A stretch of 64,000 nucleotides of DNA from contig CAXBUH010000050.1 in the NCBI GenBank assembly GCA_963978895.1, positions 149,001 to 213,000 on the forward strand, in the 5' to 3' direction. Both the position numbers and the translations under genes were made by a program. The notes under the pieces were generated by a model. The model saw nothing but the letters and a program-made list of their open reading frames with translations. It was not told where the DNA came from and did not search any database. Origin of the DNA: Erpobdella octoculata. Lineage: Eukaryota > Annelida > Clitellata > Hirudinida > Erpobdellidae. This document shows positions 23,986 through 34,789 of the stretch, piece by piece; positions within the stretch are counted from its first letter, which is position 1, and each line of letters begins with the position of its first letter.

Positions 23986-25440
23986 TTAACAGTCACTGTT
24001 CAACGTTTTTTATTGGTAAAGCTTTAAGGTATTCTCTTATCAAGTCATCAAACATTTTAGCTGGTATGTGTATCATTCCTTCACATCCCCATTTTGACAT
24101 AATACCATGCTACCTAAGACCAAGAACAAATTTGATATCCCCGCTCCGTGAGGAGCTACTATGATGGAAGCTAATCCAAACATAACCAATGTATCGTTAA
24201 ATGACGGCTGAGGGTTATTTCCAAAAAAGTGAAATTTGAAGCCAAATTCTGCTGCAATTGCTTTCAAATAAGTTTCAATAAGACCATGTTCAGTAAATCT
24301 TCTGCTATAAGTCCTTTTTATCTGTATCAGTTTGTTTTTTTTATTTTCATTTGGTTTAAGTAAATTTTTGAAAATGTAATTTCTTAAATGTTAATTTAAA
24401 AACCGGGCTTCTAAAAGATTAGCTGACCCACAAGCAGTTGCCCGCGGCACGTATGCAATTTTGGCCCTTGTCCATCCAGTTATTATTTGATTCTGACCAA
24501 TACCTAATATTTCCATCATTTTCATGTTCCAGCGGGAGCGAGTATTTTTATGCTTGGATGACTGTGCAAAAAATCTAAAAACAAAGATAACCTTGGTATG
24601 TCTTCGACCATTCCATGAAAAAAAGAATCACCCCGATACTGTTTAACTACAAAAACTTCATCGTGGTATTGGAATTTTTGTTGTTGTTCTCTTGTTGGCC
24701 TTCCACTGTGACCTTTAAGACAGTCTAGCAGTTTTATTTAAACATTGCAGCAAAATGACTCGCCATTATCAGATATCAAACTGTTAAGAAAAACTCTCAT
24801 TAACGTTACTTTTTTTGGAAATTCAAACATATACTCCGGAAAAACCTGTTTGCTGGTCACAAAGAAATTTCTTCGATTGTATGTCAGCGGATCAAGGGCG
24901 ACGGCAGTTAATGCACGCTTTGTGCCATTGTTGCAAGTGTAGTTGTACATTACTCCGTAATTTTTGCCCAATTGGTCAGTTTCAACGCCATGACAAATTG
25001 GGTCGGAACCAGTTAAGCGATAATATTTTTTCAGCAAAAAATTACAAGGTGTACCATCCGAAAAACGTGTTTTTTTCAATTGATTTTGCATGTCTTTAAG
25101 TTCATCAATTCATTGGAATTCAATTAAATGAACGCAAGAGAAATTGATTAAATTTTGTTCAAGTTTATTGCATCCATAACAGTTTTGTCTAGAAACATAA
25201 GCGGTTCTTGGTCAACAAAAAGTGTACTTTCGTTTTCTCTTGACGAATTCAACCAGTCTTGTCGTTTGAGATCAAGAACTTTATTCAAATCTAAAACTCT
25301 TTGTACTACATCGAAACTTTTTTTGATTTTCACGCTTTCTATTGCACGATAAACATTTTTACTGTTAAGAAGAAAATATATACTCAGGCCTACTAACAAA
25401 AACAAATAATAAAGCGATGAAACTGTTCAAAATTCGACAT
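23986..25440 (-). pseudogene. Glycosyltransferase family 61-like (DUF563), broken copy
   Basis: Minus-strand fragments follow the order of a type II Golgi/ER glycosyltransferase. A possible ATG at 25440 leads into a membrane segment (LLVGLSIYFLL, about 25370-25400). 24738-25091 is the stem and start of the catalytic domain (GVMYNYTCNNG). The same frame continues past a TAA into QYRGDSFFHGMVEDIPRLS near 24600. ITGWTRAKIAYVPRATACG lies near 24450. FNDTLVMFGLASII and VAPHGAGISN, the family's nucleotide-sugar-binding signature, lie at 24120-24210. The end GMIHIPAKMFDDLI (about 24030-24070) is in another frame. At least four frame changes and two stops break it. The parts are nearly contiguous with no clear introns, so a decayed retrocopy is possible; small introns are the alternative. 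It transfers sugars to proteins in working relatives; the substrate is unknown. Confidence 0.65.
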
Positions 25441-25514
25441 GGTGTTTGCAACAATTAAAACAGGTTATTTCACTGCGCGCTTTTTTGTAGTACTTGCTTA
25501 AAACACATTCACAC

Positions 25515-25784
25515 TGTTATATATATATATATATATGTATGTGTATGTATGTATGTATGTATGTGTTTATATGTATATATATATGTGTATATATATATGT
25601 ATATATATATATATATATGTATGTGTATATAAATTAATATCAATAACCTATTTCCCTGAAGGGAACGTTCCAGGTACAAAGGATATAAATTAGTTAATGT
25701 TTTACTTGCTAGTTATAATAATTCTAAATCCAGTTACATTCTGTAAATCAATACTTGATTTCTAAACAAATAAACATCACAACA
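25515..25784 (+). repeat. Gypsy-1 5' LTR (probable)
   Basis: Starts TGTTATATAT and ends CATCACAACA, with TG...CA ends and a short TGTT/AACA inversion, followed within 2 bp by TGGCGACGAAGG, a likely tRNA primer-binding site. The first 120 bp are TA/TG microsatellite, so the left edge is uncertain. No second LTR is available for comparison. Confidence 0.6.
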
Positions 25785-25817
25785 ATTGGCGACGAAGGAT
25801 AGGAATAAAATCACGCA

Positions 25818-28457
25818 ATGGCAGATATTCAAAAGATATTTGAACTTTTTCAGACGCAGATGGAAAAAAGCGAAGAGAGACACAGGATGCAGATGGAAAA
25901 GAGCGAAGAAAGATTCCTAAAGCTAATGAAAGAAAATTCAGAAAAAGAAAAGAAACTGTTTGAATTTATAGAGTCCCAAAAAGAAAAAAAGACAGAGTCA
26001 AAAGAAACACTTTTTGATCGACTACGTCAGAGAGTGGAAAAGTTTTCCTACGAACCAGAGGAAGGACGATTTTTCAGTCTGTGGCTCAGACGTTTTGAAG
26101 ACACTGTCAAAGGTCACGAAAGACATCTTCCAGAAGAGTCAAAGACTGAACTTCTTCGAACTCTATTGGACAACCACACTTATGCAGTTTTTTCTACCAG
26201 AATTTCTCCACGGCTTCCCAGCGACATTGGTTGGGAAGAAACCATCACAACCCTTGAACAACTATTTGGCCCTAAGAAAAGTCTCTTTCGACGAAGGTTT
26301 GACTTTAGTCGAATAATTTGTACATCAGGGAGTGATTTTAACACTTATGGAAATAAGATCATTGCTGCTGCGGAGGCAGCAGAGCTTCGAGGAATGTCAG
26401 ACGAGACACATAAGTGTGTCCAATATGTAGCAGGACTTCAGGCACAAGAACATGTCGAGATACGTTCCAGGCTGTTACGCATGTTGGATAGCGAAAATAG
26501 CAAAAAACCTATTACAGTCATTGAATTAATAGCAGAGTCTGAACGACTTAAGACTACACTGGATGATACTAAAACAATCGAAAGACCGGATGTAGAAATT
26601 CAGTCCATTAACAGATACAGCTCACCTCACCGAAAGACATTGTCACCACGACATCAAGCAGAGCCAAAAACTCCATGTCCCATTTGTGGCGGACCACATT
26701 GGAAACGAGAGTGTCCTAACGTTAGACCGACGAGTTTTCCAGATTTTCGCAAATCACGAAAATTTGTATCACGGGATCATCCAAACTGGAGACAAAATTC
26801 TTTTACACACAGAGAAAAGAGTGCTTCAAGACAAGACCGATTCATTAACCGAGTAGACAACGGAAATGAAATCAAACAGTACATTGAAGTCATCATCAAC
26901 GATAGACCGATTCAACTTCGGTTAGATACAGGAGCCGAAGTGACTCTCATCTCTCGTCCAACATGGATAGCCATCGGTCGCCCCAATCTTACCACAGCGA
27001 CGGCAAATTTAAGCGCAGCAAATGGTCAACCCGTGAAGACCGAAGGAATGTTTGAGACAAAATTTACCGTTGCAAATAAATCAGGTCAAAAGTACCATGG
27101 TCGGGGTACTGTTTACGTCACAGATTCAAACGACCTCATGGGAATGCCATGGATAAAACAACTTCCTGACTTTAAAGAACTGTTAGAAAACTATTCTGTC
27201 ATGGAAATACGGAGCTTCAACACAGACGCGGAACGCACAGCCATTACAAACAAATTAAAACACAAATACGCTGATGTGTTCCGACAGGAACTAGGACTGT
27301 GCACAAAAGTTTCAGCTTCCTTACAGCTTAAACCTGGCGCACAACCCATATTTAGAAAGAAACGCCCTGTTCCTCATGCCGCTTTAGAACAATTGGATAG
27401 CGAAATTAACCGGTTACTAAAAGAAGGAATAATCTCTCCCATGGATCACTCTCAGTGGGCAGCACCCATAGTTGCTGTCCGTAAAGCAAACGGCTCCATC
27501 CGACTTTGTGCAGATTTTTCAACGGGCTTAAATGACTCACTGATGCTCCATAGACACCCATTACCTACCATGGATGACGTTTTCACAAAATTAAATGGAG
27601 GGACAGTTTTCTCCCAAATAGATTTTGCAGAAGCATACCATCAAGTAGAAGTGACGGAAGAATGTAAAGAGCTCTTAACAATCAACACTCATAAAGGTTT
27701 GTTTCGTTATAACCGTCTACCATTTGGTGTGAAATCAGCACCAGGTATTTTTCAACAAATCATAGACACTATGATTACTGGTCTAGATGGCGTTGCCGCC
27801 TATTTAGATGATGTCATCGTCACGGGACGGACATTAGAAGAACACAACACGAACTTAGAGGCTTTATTTGACCGAATTTTAAATTATGGCTTCCGGATTA
27901 GAATTGAAAAATGCCACTTGTTAATGACGGAAATCACGTACTTGGGAAATGTAATATCAGCTGCAGGCCGTCGTCCCGACCCCAAAAAAATCGATGCAAT
28001 AATTCATATGCCTCCACCCAAAGATGTTGGACAGGTCCGTACTTTTCTTGGGCTGATCAGCTATTACAGCTCATTTGTACCACGCATGAGAAATCTAAGA
28101 GCACCACTAGACGCCCTTTTAAAAAAAGACACTGTGTTCCAGTGGTCTGAAAGCTGTCAATGGGCATTTGACGAAACTAAAAAAATTTTATTATCCGACC
28201 TTCTGTTAACCCATTACAACCCCAACCAACCAATTGTAGTTGCAGCCGACGCATCAGAATACGGCATTGGAGCAGTGATATCACACAGATATAGTGATGG
28301 AACAGAAAAGGCAATTGCAAACGCTAGTAGAGCTCTCACTCCAGCAGAAAAGAAATATGGGCAAATAGAAAAAGAAGGTCTAGCACTAGTTTTCGCGGTC
28401 AGAAAGTTTCACCGTTATATTTATGGACGCCACTTTACTCTATTAACAGACCATTAA
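25818..28457 (+). CDS. Gypsy-1 Gag-Pol, part 1 (Gag, PR, RT, RNase H start)
   Basis: This 879-residue frame has an N-terminal coiled-coil-like Glu/Lys segment (residues 1-60), a retrotransposon Gag region, and a zinc knuckle CPICGGPHWKREC at about 287-299. A protease with RLDTGAEVTLIS lies at about 368-379. RT includes AAPIVAVRKANG, FSQIDFAEAYHQ and the catalytic YLDDVIV near 665, then FLGLISYYSSF. RNase H starts with AADASEYGIGAV near 809 and reaches LLTDH before TAA at 28455-28457. The ATG at 25818 is 31 bp after the primer-binding site. It makes particle protein and the enzymes for cDNA synthesis. Gag and Pol are in one frame with no slippage site. The following sequence stays in phase, so this stop is a single substitution. 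Confidence 0.9.
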   Translation: MADIQKIFELFQTQMEKSEERHRMQMEKSEERFLKLMKENSEKEKKLFEFIESQKEKKTESKETLFDRLRQRVEKFSYEPEEGRFFSLWLRRFEDTVKGHERHLPEESKTELLRTLLDNHTYAVFSTRISPRLPSDIGWEETITTLEQLFGPKKSLFRRRFDFSRIICTSGSDFNTYGNKIIAAAEAAELRGMSDETHKCVQYVAGLQAQEHVEIRSRLLRMLDSENSKKPITVIELIAESERLKTTLDDTKTIERPDVEIQSINRYSSPHRKTLSPRHQAEPKTPCPICGGPHWKRECPNVRPTSFPDFRKSRKFVSRDHPNWRQNSFTHREKSASRQDRFINRVDNGNEIKQYIEVIINDRPIQLRLDTGAEVTLISRPTWIAIGRPNLTTATANLSAANGQPVKTEGMFETKFTVANKSGQKYHGRGTVYVTDSNDLMGMPWIKQLPDFKELLENYSVMEIRSFNTDAERTAITNKLKHKYADVFRQELGLCTKVSASLQLKPGAQPIFRKKRPVPHAALEQLDSEINRLLKEGIISPMDHSQWAAPIVAVRKANGSIRLCADFSTGLNDSLMLHRHPLPTMDDVFTKLNGGTVFSQIDFAEAYHQVEVTEECKELLTINTHKGLFRYNRLPFGVKSAPGIFQQIIDTMITGLDGVAAYLDDVIVTGRTLEEHNTNLEALFDRILNYGFRIRIEKCHLLMTEITYLGNVISAAGRRPDPKKIDAIIHMPPPKDVGQVRTFLGLISYYSSFVPRMRNLRAPLDALLKKDTVFQWSESCQWAFDETKKILLSDLLLTHYNPNQPIVVAADASEYGIGAVISHRYSDGTEKAIANASRALTPAEKKYGQIEKEGLALVFAVRKFHRYIYGRHFTLLTDH

Positions 28458-29956
28458 CCTCTGCTTGCCATTTTTGGCAATAAAAAAGGCATACCATCAT
28501 ATACAGCAAACAGACTCCAACGCTGGGCTCTAACACTGCTTGCTTATGATTTCAAAATTGAATACTGCAGAACCACGTCCTTTGGACAAGCTGACACACT
28601 TTCGCGCCTTATAGGTCCACATAAAACATCAGAAGAAGACACATTGATAGCAACTATCAATCAAGATATAAACTCCCTGTATATCAATGCCGTCAAACAA
28701 GTTCCAGTCTCAAATAAAGAAATCTGTGACGCAACAAAAACAGACAATGAGTTAAATCCCCTTCTCCAATATGTCAAAACAGGAAAGTGGAACGAAAACA
28801 AAGCACTGAAAACCAGCAAACTCGAACTCTTAAAAAAAGAAATAACGATACATGAAGACTGTTTATTCTTTGGTTCTCGAATAATCATCCCTCAGGTTTT
28901 GCAAAAACGAGTACTTCAAATGCTTCACAAAGGCCACCCGGGTATTACTCGAATGAAGATAATTGCTCGAGAACACGTTTATTGGAGCGGCATTGATAAA
29001 GACATAGAAAACTGGACACGCAGCTGTTCTTCATGCCAACAAGCAGCTAAATCACCCATAAAACACACTTTATGTTCATGGCCAAAAGAAACCAAACCCT
29101 GGAGTCGAATGCACATCGATTATGCTGGACCGCTCCATGGAAAAATGTATCTCGTAGTAGTAGATGCGTTCTCAAAATGGCCAGAAATAATAGAGATGGC
29201 AAACAGTACCACATCCAGCATGATAAATGCACTCCAGCGGATCTTTGCACAATTTGGATTGCCTGAAACAATTGTCAGTGACAACGGCACACAATTCACC
29301 TCAACTGTATTTCAGGAATACTGTGAAGAAAACGCGATCAAACACGTGAGATCACCACCATTTCACCCACAATCCAATGGCCAGGCCGAACGATTTGTAG
29401 ACACTTTCAAAAGAGCTTTGATTAAATTAAGAAATGACGGAACTTACAAAGAATCTCTTCAAACATTTTTATTCAGCTACAGAACCACTCCCTGCGCTTC
29501 ATCGCCGAACGGTCTCTCTCCAGCGGAAAATTTCCTAGGCAGACAATTACGTTCGGTATTAAGCGAATTACATCCGAAAAACATCAAACATTCAACACCT
29601 CGATCAAATGACATGGAGAAACAGTTCAACCGCCATCATGGGGCACGACCTCGACAGTTCCAAAACGGTGAATTAGTGTTCGTTCGCGATTATCGACCGG
29701 GACCTGTGACGTGGATACCAGGACAGATTGTCCGTAGAAGGGGAAGAGTTCTGTACGATACTATCGTAAAAGGAATGGTCTGGAAGCGCCACATCAACCA
29801 GTTACGCCACGTCAAGAATCGAAGTTTACAACAACACTACTCGAAACATTTGACTTACCTTATCAGAATACAAGACAAGGAGAAAATGCCACAATTGCCG
29901 AACCTGGTCAAACGGTGGAAAAGAACATTAACACAAAGAGAGGCATTCTTTTTTTA
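28458..29956 (+). CDS. Gypsy-1 Pol, part 2 (RNase H end, integrase)
   Basis: It continues the phase of part 1 after the TAA. PLLAIFGNKKG and QADTLSRL finish RNase H and the tether. The integrase zinc region has HKGHPG...H and CSSCQ near 28928-29040. The catalytic core has MHIDYAGP, VSDNGTQF and NGQAERFV (D, D, E) between about 29110 and 29390. The C-terminus has GELVFVRDYRPG and VWKRHINQLRHV. The integrase inserts the cDNA into the genome. The natural end of the protein is not known, because the frame runs into Helitron-1 at 29957 and picks up unrelated residues to 29990. Confidence 0.88.
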
Positions 29957-30229
29957 TCTATATATATATAAAAGAACATGTCCTGACTGACTGACTGACT
30001 GACTGATAATCAACGCCGAGCTGAAACGCCTCATCCTAGGAACGTGAAATTTGGAACTTATATTACTTTTATTGCTTAAGCATCCACTAAGAAAGGATTT
30101 TTGAAAATTTTGCTTCTGAGAGGAAGAAACTGGAAAACAAACTTTTTTCAAAAACAATGTATATCTCGAAAACAAAAAATGAAGAGATTTTGAAATTTGG
30201 TATATGGATTCTTCTTGAAAAATAAAAAA

Positions 30230-30840
30230 ATACATTTTTCACCATTTTTTTAAAATTTGGTTTCCAGGACCTCAAATGTGGGGTGGAAAATAGGCTTATT
30301 TGTGTTTTAAAGTAACTGCTACTCAAAAACTGTAAATACCACAGATGTAAAAATTAGTATTTAGTTTCTATTCTAAAAATAAAGATACCTGTTTTACCAT
30401 TTTTTTAAATTTGGTTTCCAGGACCTCAAATGTGGGGTGGAAAATAAAGTTATTTGGTTTTTAATGTAACTGCTACTTGAAAACTGTAGATGCTACAGTA
30501 GTATAAATTAATATTTGGTTTCTATTCCCAAAATAATGCTACACGTGTTTTACCATTTCTTGAAAATTTGGTTTCTAGGACTTCAAATATGGGGTGGAAA
30601 TAGGGTTACTTGGTTTTTAAAGTAACTGCTACTCAAAAACTTTAAATGCTACAAAAGTAAAATAAGTATTTAGTTTCTACTCTAAAAATAATGATATTCC
30701 TGTTTCACCATTTTTTGAAAATTTGGTTTCCAGGACCTCAAATGTGAAGTGGAAAAAGTTATTTGATTTTAAAATAACTGCTACTCAAAAACTGTAAGTG
30801 CTACAGATGTGAAAATTAGTATTTTGAGGTTTTGTGCCGG
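30230..30840. repeat. ~155-bp satellite units in Helitron-1
   Basis: About four units, each with TTTGGTTTCCAGGACCTCAA, GTGGGGTGGAAAA, GTAACTGCTACTCAAAAACTG and TAGTTTCTACTCTAAAAATAATG. The same unit fills Helitron-2 (43300-47040) and recurs inverted at 58740-58960. Confidence 0.9.
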
Positions 30841-30860
30841 TTAAAAGTAGATGAGTTCAG

Positions 30861-31031
30861 TGTTGTGACGAGACACTCCAGGTGTAGTCAGGTGCGCCTT
30901 CCAAGCTAGCTACCGAGTTGTTGCGAGAAAGTTCTGTTTAGTGTTTTGCGAGTTGCGCGGTATTTACATTACATGTTTCTTGTTATTTATATTGTGTTTT
31001 GAAAGAATAAAGTTTTCTGAAAGACACAACA
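30861..31031 (+). repeat. Gypsy-2 5' LTR
   Basis: TGTTGTGACG...GACACAACA, with AATAAAG near its 3' end as the likely polyadenylation signal. Confidence 0.97.
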
Positions 31032-31046
31032 ATTGGCGCAGTCGAC

Positions 31047-31990
31047 ATGTCTGAAGCTGATAAATTAATTACATTGTTGGCTGAGCAAGAGAGATATTGC
31101 GCTGAACAAGAAAGACTTCGCGAAAAAGAACGAGCAGAACACATAAAACAAATGGAGAGGTTGATTTTGAGTTTACAACCATCGGCAACAAATATTCCCA
31201 GTTTCGAAGCTTTCGATCCTTTGAAAGAATTATGGAAAGATTACTGGGCAAGGTTTGAAACTTTCACTGGTGCTCATTCGGTTCCTGGTTGAAAAATACC
31301 TCAAGTTTTCTTGACTAATCAAACCTCGTCAACATACAAGTTTCTTGATACGTTTGCAAGTCAGCAAACAGCGCCAAAAAAAGCGAATAACTTTACGATA
31401 GAAGAAATCGAAATGTTTATTGGAAATCAATTTAACCCATCAAAGTTTGTCGTCCGAGAAAGGTACAAATTCTGGACCGCAATGAAACGAGAACCAGGTG
31501 AAACCATCAACCAGTTGGCGGCAAGAAGTCTTCAAGCAGCGACAACTTGTGATTTCGCTTCCATCGAGAATCCACAAGACGAAGCAATGAGGACCAGATA
31601 CATCTGTTCCGTCAACAATGAAGCAGTCCTCCGAGCTCTGTTCCGTATAAATGACGATGAGTTATCTTTTGCAAGAGCAATAGAGATAGCATGCGAAACC
31701 GAAGATGCAGCTCAAGTTGCAAAAGAAACCGTTTGCGAAAAAGCCATATCACCTGAGAGAACGTCTCAGGTATTCAAAGTTGATCGAAGAGAGCAGAAGA
31801 AACATACGGAATATCACCAGCAGCACGCAACTGATAAAACGTCAAATGTTCCTAAAGAAAAGTGTTGACGTTGCCGTAAGAACAACCACACTTTTAAAGA
31901 ATGTCGTTTTGCAAACTACATATGCAATTTCTGTCAAAAGAAAGGACATCTGCAAGCTGTTTGTCTAAAAAAAAAAACCAGTTCAGTGTA
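31047..31990 (+). pseudogene. Gypsy-2 Gag with two zinc knuckles
   Basis: One phase runs from ATG 31047 to about 31990 but is broken by TGA at 31290-31292 and again at 31866-31868. The start is a Glu/Gln-rich coiled-coil-like segment, followed by a capsid-like part (FTIEEIEMFIGNQFNPSKFV, EPGETINQLAARSL). Two C-X2-C-X4-H-X4-C knuckles lie at about 31863-31960; the second TGA falls inside the first knuckle. Gag would package the RNA. Both stops are TGA. Confidence 0.8.
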
Positions 31991-32010
31991 TATTTGCAAA
32001 AGATGAATTC

Positions 32011-33193
32011 GTGAAAGAACACGTGTTCACCATGAAAGGACGAAATCCTTTGTTGCAACAGTTGACTCTCAACAGTCAACCATTCAGTTTTCTCATTGAT
32101 AGTGGTTCCAGAGACAATTTTTGTTCACGAGCAGCATGGATCAAACTGGGGAAACCGAAGTTGCAGCTGAATGATAAAAGATATTGTTCAGCAACGGGAG
32201 ATGACATCCCAACAATGAGCACATTTGAAACAGAAGTAAAATTGAAAAACTCAGACATCCAAATAAGAGTGTGGTTCAATGTCACAAAAACACATGATCT
32301 CAACCTACTGGGATTTAAGGCAATACGTGATATGAAGATTGACGTCACCGCATTGCTGTCAAAAAAACTTCAGTTCCGTTCAATTTATAACGGAAACAAC
32401 AGAAAACCACCTTCAAAATGAATGTCAACTTTTGTGCTCTGAATACCGCGAATTGTTCGATCCACAACTGGGGTGTCTTAAAGATGTCGAACTAGAAATA
32501 AAGTTCAAACCAGATTTGGAACCGATTTTCTGCAAGCCCCGGACAGTACCGTTTGCTATCCTGGAAGAATTGAACAGTGTGTATGATGCAGGAATAAGAA
32601 AAGGTATATGGATTCCAGCTCAGTTTAATCATTATGGAACCCCGGTAGTTCCAGTCAGAAAACGGATTCACCCGAATCAGAAAAAGGCAGGACTAAGAAT
32701 CTGTGGAGACTACTCGGTAATGATCAACTCTCAACTTGAAACACATCGTTACCCAATGCCACTTCAAGAAGATCTGATGAGAAAACTAGGGGGAAGTTTT
32801 TGCTTCAGTAAAATCGATCTCGCAGATGCATACCTCCAGATTAAACTGGCACCAGAAAATCAAAGAAGACTAGCGTTGAGCACGCACAAAGGTGTACTTC
32901 TACAAACACGTCTACCTTTTGGCATCACTTCAGCTCCAGGTTATTTTCAAGAAATAATGGATATATTAACGTGTGATCTACCAGGAGTAGCGGTGTATTT
33001 AGACGACATTCTAGTGAGTGGAACCACAGCTGACGAGCATCTGAGAAACCTACGGAATCTTTTTCAACGTTTACAAGAAAGAGGTTTAAAGTGCAATAAA
33101 AGGAAATGCGTTTTTGCTCAACCGTCAGTGGAATACTTGGGACATCGACTCACCAGAAACGGCATAGAAAAAGGAAAACAAGTAGAGCAGTGA
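32011..33193 (+). pseudogene. Gypsy-2 protease and reverse transcriptase
   Basis: 32011-32421 is the protease region with SFLIDSGSRDNF, so the active site reads DSG rather than DTG. 32339-33193, in another frame, is RT: GTPVVPVRKR, LRICGDYSVMIN, FSKIDLADAYLQ, LPFGITSAPGYFQ, the catalytic YLDDILVSG near 32995, and EYLGHRLTRNGIEKG. The two frames overlap by 83 bp, so a shift separates protease from RT. A further shift near 33170 leads into the next frame. Confidence 0.85.
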
Positions 33194-34128
33194 CGAAGAT
33201 GCCACCGCCAACAAACGTTTCTTCTCTGCGATCGTTTCTGGGATCGGTACAGTTCTACGGAAAGTTCATCAAGAACCTTTCGACCTTAACCGAACCGTTA
33301 ACTCGTCTCACAAAGAAAAACGAGCCACCAAAGATGATGAATCACCCGTGGATAATTCCTGAAAAGCCTTGGGACAGAGTGCATCTGGATCACGCCATAA
33401 ATTTTTTTGGAACCAATTGGCTGGTTATAGTAGATGACTATTCGAAATACCCGTGTATACATCCGACAAGTTCCATAACAGCAAAAACAACAACTCAGTT
33501 TTTGGATGAAGATTTCGCACATTTTGGTTTTCCACACACTTTGGTGACTGATAATGCTCCAACCTTTACTTCTGAAGAATTTCAGAATTGGTGCAAAGAA
33601 AGAGGCATCATTCATCTTTCTGGAGTCCCTTATCATCCTGCAACCAACGGGGCAGCTGAGCGATTGATACAAACTTTTAAAAAATCACTCACGGAGTCTG
33701 CACATCCTCTCCGAAGAGCTTTACAAGATTTTCTTTTGCAATATCGGAGAACGCCCTTGGAATGTGGATTTTCCTCAAGTGAACTTTTGAATGGACGACA
33801 AATCAGAAGCAAATTAGATTCTCTTTTGCCATGTCCTCCTTGCCTTGTTCGAGAGATGCAAGATAAACGAAGTCAAAGAACAAACAAAGAATCTTTCCAA
33901 ATACAACACAAGTACAAAATTGGAGATTTTTGTTACGCTCTACACTGTGGTCCCAGACAGGGTAAACAACCAAGATGGATTCCTGCAATCGTCAAAAAAA
34001 TATTGGGAGCTCGAAACTTCCATGTAAGATTGTGCTCAAATGGGTCGATTTGGAAACGCCATGTGGAACAACTCCGCCGACGTTATGTTACACGTTACTC
34101 CATCGAGTCTTGGAGACAACGCATTTGA
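33106..34128 (+). pseudogene. Gypsy-2 RT end joined to integrase core (RNase H deleted)
   Basis: It starts in the RT thumb (LRSFLGSVQFYGKFI, TRLTKKNEPPK) and passes without a stop at about 33335 straight into the integrase core (PWDRVHLDHA, VTDNAPTF, NGAAERLI), so RNase H, the tether and the HHCC domain are missing. The C-terminus has IGDFCYALHCGP and IWKRHVEQLRR. The deletion kept the frame open. The protein would lack RNase H, which is needed to finish cDNA synthesis. Confidence 0.85.
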
Positions 34129-34543
34129 CACCACGTCAACGAGGAGTCCAGCGACAACGTCAACAAAGAGTCCAGCGACCACGTCAACGAAGAGTCCAGC
34201 GACCACGTCAACGAAGAGTCCAGCGACCACGTCAACGAGGAGTCTAGCGACCACGTCAAGGAGGAGTCCAGCGACCACGTCAACGAAGAGTCTAGCGACC
34301 ACGTCAACGAAGAGTCCAATCACGACGAAAAGTCCGGCAACCGTGTCAACAGGAAATCAAGCGACCAGTTTGCCAATGAGTTCTCCATCCAGTGCGACAA
34401 CCGTACCAGGACAAATTCTACCGACGGATCTGACAAGATCAGCAACGCAAGCGAATACTTCAGTTGAAACCGGACCACGACGTTCGGAGCGCCTGCGGTT
34501 GAAGAATTTAAGATTTGGACACGATTTTTTTTTCTTTCGTTAG
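34129..34543 (+). pseudogene. Gypsy-2 C-terminal tail with 24-bp repeats
   Basis: Seven to eight units of a 24-bp minisatellite (34135-34320) encode TTSTKSPA in one frame and SSDHVNEE in another; both stay open over the array. The end RRSERLRLKNLRF resembles the basic tails of Gypsy Pol proteins, so the TTSTKSPA frame (from 34040) is probably the original, shifted against the integrase frame near 34100. The same tail, with fewer units, occurs at 55958-56228. Confidence 0.7.
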
Positions 34544-34598
34544 AAGACATTTTTACATTTAGTTTTCGCTTTTGAAGACTCAAAAGCTTGTGGGAAGG

Positions 34599-34769
34599 TG
34601 TTGTGACGAGACACTCCAGGTGTAGTCAGGTGCGCCTTCCAAGCTAGCTACCGAGTTGTTGCGAGAAAGTTCTGTTTAGTGTTTTGCGAGTTGCGCGGTA
34701 TTTGCATTACATGTTTCTTGTTATTTATTTTGTGTTTTGAAAGAATAAAGTTTTCTGAAAGACACAACA
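34599..34769 (+). repeat. Gypsy-2 3' LTR
   Basis: Same length as the 5' LTR; the two differ by G for A at the TATTTRCATTAC site and T for A at ATTTATWTTGTG. Confidence 0.97.
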
Positions 34770-34789
34770 TTCAGTTTATCACCGGATGG

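Larger units (their letters stand above)
25515..29956 (+). mobile_element. Gypsy-1, LTR retrotransposon lacking its 3' LTR
   Basis: Order seen: 5' LTR, primer-binding site, fused gag-pol. The 3' end is cut off where Helitron-1 begins (29957), and no second LTR is found on the far side. The coding region is almost intact, with one nonsense codon. Confidence 0.85.
30861..34769 (+). mobile_element. Gypsy-2, complete LTR pair, deleted pol
   Basis: Two 171-bp LTRs (30861-31031 and 34599-34769) differ at only two positions. The insertion is flanked by TTCAG on both sides (30856-30860, 34770-34774). The primer-binding site TGGCGCAGTCGAC starts at 31034 and a polypurine tract (GTGGGAAGG) precedes the 3' LTR. 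It sits inside Helitron-1. The LTR similarity indicates a recent insertion, but the body lacks RNase H and the integrase zinc region and has stops, so it could only move with help. Confidence 0.97.

Noticed and set aside
24417..24470. Helitron-like 3' end (TAGCTGACCC...TTGCCCGCGG)
   Set aside because: Read on the minus strand it is in-frame coding sequence of the GT61-like copy (YVPRATACGSAN), so the resemblance is coincidental.
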